From positions 7,985 through 18,317 of the forward strand of contig NWUY0300092185.1 in the NCBI GenBank assembly GCA_004151065.3: DNA of 10,333 nucleotides. Reading direction: 5' to 3'. The stretch's first letter is position 1. Each line of letters starts with the position of its first letter. The translations under genes and the position numbers were made by a program. The DNA comes from Larix sibirica (taxonomy: Eukaryota > Streptophyta > Pinopsida > Pinales > Pinaceae). The notes under the pieces were generated by a model. It worked only from the letters and a program-made list of their open reading frames with translations. It had not been told where the DNA came from and ran no database searches. Positions 7,641-10,333 of the stretch are shown one piece after another.

Positions 7641-8070
7641 TCATTTGAAGCATTCCATATGTTTGTAACTCATTGAGTACTAAATTTAATAATTGAAATG
7701 ACATTTCCAATTTCAAAGTTTGGCATATATATTTGTACGTTGGATTAATAAGTGTAGTGTGCCAAGATCAATTCAAGGAGCACTTGATAAAAATAATAGA
7801 TAATTGATGCCTATGTGAGATGATTTGAAGAATATCTCAGGCATGTTCCAAAATATGCTTATGTAAGTACAAAGAAACACTCTTAAAGATTCTCTCCATT
7901 TCTAATACGCCAACTCAACTGTTCCCAAGGCAGATGTAAAAGCAAAGCATGTTCAGAAATTATTTACTGCGATAATCACCCTCTTTGTGGACTTTTATAC
8001 CAAATTATATTGTCGTACTTCTGAAGAGACTCCAATAAAGTTTATACTATACTGTTAAAAAATTACAGAG
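7640..8070. other. AT-rich transposon interior, nothing recognised
   Basis: No open frame, RNA gene or clear repeat could be supported in this stretch. Confidence 0.5.
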
Positions 8071-8073
8071 GTC

Positions 8074-8149
8074 AACATTGGCTCGCAGAATGGGTGAAGG
8101 TTGGGTTATGTCATATTGCCTCCACCAGGGTTCAAGTCTCTCCAATGAC
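8074..8149 (+). mobile_element. tRNA-like head of a putative SINE
   Basis: TTGGCTCGCAGAATGGG (from 8078) resembles a pol III A box with a 2-nt insertion. GGGTTCAAGTCT (8128-8139) matches a B box, with the T-loop TTCAAGT and four of five T-stem pairs. CATTGG (8076-8081) pairs perfectly with CCAATG (8142-8147), closing a 72-nt unit as an acceptor stem would. The D arm is degenerate, so this is not a functional tRNA gene. SINEs with tRNA-derived heads are common in plants. The tRNA-unrelated body would lie downstream, towards the tandem repeats, but its 3' end and target-site duplication were not identified. Confidence 0.5.
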
Positions 8150-8190
8150 AAGCTTATGCTTATACTCCTGTGTGTTTGTGCTTGCAAAAA

Positions 8191-8781
8191 CGGGTAGGGC
8201 TAAGTACAAGTCCCGGGTGATTGTTTGCATAATAGATACTATCCATTCCATGCCTCTACCTGGGTGACTGTTTGCATAATAGATATTGTCCAGTCAATGC
8301 ATCTTTGCTGAAGGATGAATTCGGTGGCAACACTGGTCTTAATTAACATTCATGATACGACAATATTTTACCTACATATTGTAAGACTTTATGGGAATGG
8401 TAAACATATGTTATTCTTTCTATTGCAAACCTTTTTTCTACAGCTGCCTGAGATTTCAAACTTCTAACATAAAATTTTGCAGACAACTCAAGCATATAAA
8501 CCTACGGAAATAGGTAGGGCCAGGTACAAGTCTAGGGTGACTGTTTGCATAATAGATACTATCCACTCAATGCCTAGTCTTTGTTGAAGGGTGACTTCGG
8601 TGGCAACATTGGTCTTAATTAAAATTCATGATACGGCATGATTTTATCTACATATTATAAGACTTTATGGGAATGGTAAACATATGCTATTCTTTTTACC
8701 GCAAACGTTTTTTCTACAGCTGCCTAAGATTTCAAACTTCTAACATAAACTTTTGCAGACAACTCAAGCATACAGACCCCA
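8191..8781 (+). repeat. Tandem duplication, two units at roughly 90% identity
   Basis: Unit 1 is 8191-8502 and unit 2 is 8511-8781. Headers align at an offset of 320 bp and bodies at 273-276 bp. The difference is one extra 47-bp repeat in unit 1. Shared text includes GACTTTATGGGAATGGTAAA and TTTCTACAGCTGCCTRAG. Substitutions by eye are mostly transitions, plus one 3-bp indel. The header AGGTACAAGTCTAGG / AAGTACAAGTCCCGG keeps a degenerate tRNA T-arm, suggesting that the duplicated unit is itself SINE-derived. Each unit ends with TTCTAACAT, then TTTTGCAG, a branch-point and acceptor-like pair. Confidence 0.9.
8215..8308 (+). repeat. Nested 47-bp tandem repeat within unit 1
   Basis: Copies at 8215-8261 and 8262-8308 share GGGTGAYTGTTTGCATAATAG and the next several bases, then diverge. 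Unit 2 has one copy, at 8535. The first copy matches unit 2 better in the middle (GATACTATCCA), while the second joins the downstream body, pointing to a duplication or deletion by misalignment between the copies. Confidence 0.85.
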
Positions 8782-8976
8782 ATATTAACAGATTGCAAGT
8801 ATTGTTATAATTAATTGTAACCACTACCAGTGTCTAAAATTTGGTATGTAATAACTGCTGACCAAGTTTATAACCTAGGTCTTGGAAAACTTACCAACTC
8901 CTCTTCCTGGAAATTATTTTTTGCATTTTTCAAGTATACTTTGTGTTGTGAAAAGCTTGGTTGGTAAGATTCAAAT

Positions 8977-9006
8977 GCCCCATAGGCATGTTCCATGCCA
9001 ATGGGC
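8977..9006. repeat. Compact hairpin, 3-nt loop
   Basis: GGCATG-TTC-CATGCC forms the core, extended outward through an A-A mismatch to CCCAT/ATGGG and a G-C pair beyond one bulged C. The stem has about 12 pairs. It lies inside a 64-codon open frame (8882-9076) that has no recognised domain. CTTACCAAC (8890-8898) and GTTGGTAAG (8960-8968) form a second inverted repeat just to the left. The stem is too short for a plant miRNA precursor. Confidence 0.6.
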
Positions 9007-9009
9007 TAT

Positions 9010-9500
9010 CACCTGCATAAGTGGGCCACTTGTGGTTAGTGCCAAGTGCATGTCCTTGAAAAATTTGATGGAATAGATCCCCCTAGTTACGACAGCTTAG
9101 CCAAAGGATCGATCATTGCTTTCGAAGACCACTTGTTAGTGTTTACTGGAAGCATCAATTAAAAAATTACTGTGTTGGTAGATTCTTGCCCAAAAGAATT
9201 CAGCGAGATGTCTTAAAATTTTACTACTAATTTCTAATCTGGAAATATAATTTTCGTTTGGTAGTTATCATATTTTGACTTGGGCTCAGACATATTGGCC
9301 TGTCTTTATCGCCATCGAGATCAATACCATGGTCCTGAGATTTAGGGACTACCTCATTGATTTGAGAAGTGATATGTTGGAAAATTTCTTCACAATAGAA
9401 TAAAAGAGAACCTAATAAAGATCATGAGATCAAAGATTACTAAAAATTTACATATGTTCATCTCAAAAATGTTTCAATAATATTGTTTGATAATGTTCTA
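9010..9500. other. Transposon interior with no supported gene
   Basis: Stops occur in all frames and no repeat or RNA gene was recognised. Confidence 0.5.
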
Positions 9501-9525
9501 AAATGATGCACTCTATGCATCATTT
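9501..9525. repeat. Perfect 10-bp hairpin, 5-nt loop
   Basis: AAATGATGCA (9501-9510) and TGCATCATTT (9516-9525) are exact complements around CTCTA. A telo-box, AAACCCTAA, follows at 9534-9542. The hairpin could be cruciform-prone or a dimeric binding site. Confidence 0.8.
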
Positions 9526-9664
9526 GTGAATCCAAACCCTAATCACACATGTTGATGAATGAACAAGACTGTTAAAATTGAACAAGCAGAGAGAGTACAA
9601 TTCCTATATCTAATATTATGTTAGAAGACAACGAAACAACAAAATAGTTGAGCTGGCATTTCAC

Positions 9665-9932
9665 CTGCATGCTCTATCATTTCTCTAGTAATTGTATTGT
9701 TATGTGAATTCATTTCAATAGAAATCAGCTTGTTGTCAGGCTTTGTCATCTTGGAAGCAAAGGCCAATTTTGGATCAAATTTCTGCAATCTTGCATCTAG
9801 AAGACAACACTTCTTCCCTAAAACTGTCAACCAAGTATGGTCGGTAAAACTTTCAACGGCCTCGTCTTTAAGTTGTTGATTAAGGAATTTCTTCATTACC
9901 AACGTCAACAAAAGAATTGTATCGTGATTCAT
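9665..9932 (-). other. Candidate protein-coding exon, unassigned
   Basis: The minus strand is open for 103 codons from ATG at 9932 to a stop at 9621. The part before a good donor, GCAG|GTGAAA (last exonic base 9665), is 89 codons plus one base. An acceptor-like ACTGTAG ends one base before the ATG. The translation has balanced charge and protein-like make-up, for example KKFLNQQLKDEAVESFTDHT, then WLTVLGKKCCLLDARLQKFD, and a lysine- and asparagine-rich end before EMIEHA. After the donor the frame becomes cysteine- and phenylalanine-rich and soon stops, as intron read-through would. No family is recognised. Lying within a TIR element, it could be a captured host-gene fragment, an exon of a host gene into which the element inserted, or chance. 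Confidence 0.35.
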
Positions 9933-10039
9933 ACTACAGTTTTAATGTGTAGTCTTGAATGTGAAGTCATTTGTTCCAAAGGGCTGACAGACAATAAAAT
10001 TAACAGTTGTATTTTAGAAGTTTTATTCTTAATAAAGCA

Positions 10040-10298
10040 AAGTTAACAATTTTTCATATTAAATATTAAATATTATAATTTTTTATTTAACTTTTAGATT
10101 TACAAGAATTGAACTTGAGTGGGAAGGATAACAATCTTTCCTTTCAATCACCCAAGCTACAACCAATAGAAAAAAAATACAATATATTAAGATAAACTAA
10201 ATTCACCAGTTTTCATATTAATATAAATATTTATTTTTATTTCCCTCTTATATTGAAAGGCTTTATTCAATATTTAAATGTTTTAACTTTTTAGTTAA
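10040..10298. other. Very AT-rich right subterminal region
   Basis: Runs such as TATTAAATATTAAATATTAT and long A/T tracts dominate, with no open frame. AT-rich subterminal DNA next to a terminal inverted repeat is common in plant non-autonomous elements. Confidence 0.5.
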
Positions 10299-10333
10299 AC
10301 TTAGATGATGATCATTCACTACAAAGGCTCTGC
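10299..10333 (-). repeat. Right terminal inverted repeat, running to the window edge
   Basis: On the minus strand it reads GCAGAGCCTTTGTAGTGAAT and continues to AAGT, matching the left copy at 32 of 35 bases. A short inverted repeat, TTTAACT-TTTT-AGTTAAA (10282-10299), abuts its inner edge. The embedded CACTACAAAGG at 10317 resembles a CACTA terminus, but homology to the left copy continues on both sides of it. Confidence 0.8.

Larger units (their letters stand above)
7282..10333. mobile_element. Putative non-autonomous DNA transposon with 35-bp terminal inverted repeats
   Basis: The sequence starting GCAGAGCCTT at 7282 matches, in reverse complement, the last 35 bases of the window at 32 of 35 positions. 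Homology ends sharply inside both ends, as expected for terminal inverted repeats rather than a long inverted duplication. The enclosed 3.05 kb has no recognisable transposase, so the element would be non-autonomous. It contains subterminal repeats, a SINE-like insertion, a tandem duplication and a candidate exon. The family is uncertain: sequence just left of the repeat (CAATGGAGGCAGAGCC from 7274) recalls hAT-type plant termini, and Mutator-like is an alternative. The right edge may extend past the window, so target-site duplications cannot be checked here. Confidence 0.65.

Noticed and set aside
8074-8149. Functional tRNA gene
   Set aside because: The D arm has an insertion, the acceptor and T stems have mismatches, and no clean anticodon arm is visible.
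8977-9006. miRNA precursor
   Set aside because: The stem has only about 12 pairs; plant precursors need a duplex of about 21 nt.
10317-10327. CACTACAAAGG and its inverted partner TAGTG near 7293 as CACTA transposon termini
   Set aside because: Inverted homology runs continuously through and well beyond both CACTA motifs, so they sit inside the terminal repeat rather than at its end. A pair of facing CACTA elements is less economical.

Overview
The window looks like non-genic nuclear DNA from a land plant with a large, repeat-rich genome. It is AT-rich. The longest stop-free, ATG-started stretch is only about 113 codons, and there are no Shine-Dalgarno-spaced genes, rRNA or CRISPR. It carries plant-type telomere and telo-box motifs (TTTAGGG / AAACCCTAA) and several U-rich, plant-intron-like splice contexts. 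A gymnosperm or another plant with long introns and decayed repeats would fit, but the sequence alone does not settle this. No protein-coding gene can be named with confidence.

The clearest structure is at the right. Bases 7282-10333 are bounded by a 35-bp terminal inverted repeat that matches at 32 of 35 positions, and the right copy ends on the last base of the window. This looks like a roughly 3.05-kb DNA transposon (or nearly all of one) with no recognisable transposase. Inside it, in order, are a subterminal array of about 64-bp repeats (7449-7640), a tRNA-like SINE head with A and B boxes and matching acceptor ends (8074-8149), a tandem duplication of about 275-320 bp with a nested 47-bp repeat (8191-8781), two compact hairpins (8977-9006, 9501-9525) and a minus-strand candidate exon (9665-9932). 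It may be a composite or gene-fragment-carrying non-autonomous element.

The left end (1-900) has a promoter-like look. It has a perfect 18-bp palindrome, a double telo-box, a TATA box in the loop of a two-part inverted repeat (186-231), seven AGATCT sites, and at 521-551 an ATG with a good splice donor close behind it. Whether this is a gene promoter or the promoter part of an LTR cannot be decided here.

The middle (900-7280) is mostly unassigned. It contains decayed internal repeats (1530-1810 and 6300-6760), a block that is strongly T-rich on the + strand (about 2600-4200) whose hydrophobic open frames are probably artefacts, an ATT/ACT microsatellite, and a GC- and CpG-rich island at 5276-5324 bounded by excellent splice-site matches. 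An exact 20-bp tandem duplication flanked by an 8-bp direct repeat follows at 5383-5435. A G-box and a short Kozak-ATG-to-donor segment lie at 5591-5660, and overlapping perfect palindromes at 6178-6207. No genes working together can be shown; the interest lies in mobile-element architecture and possible isolated exons.
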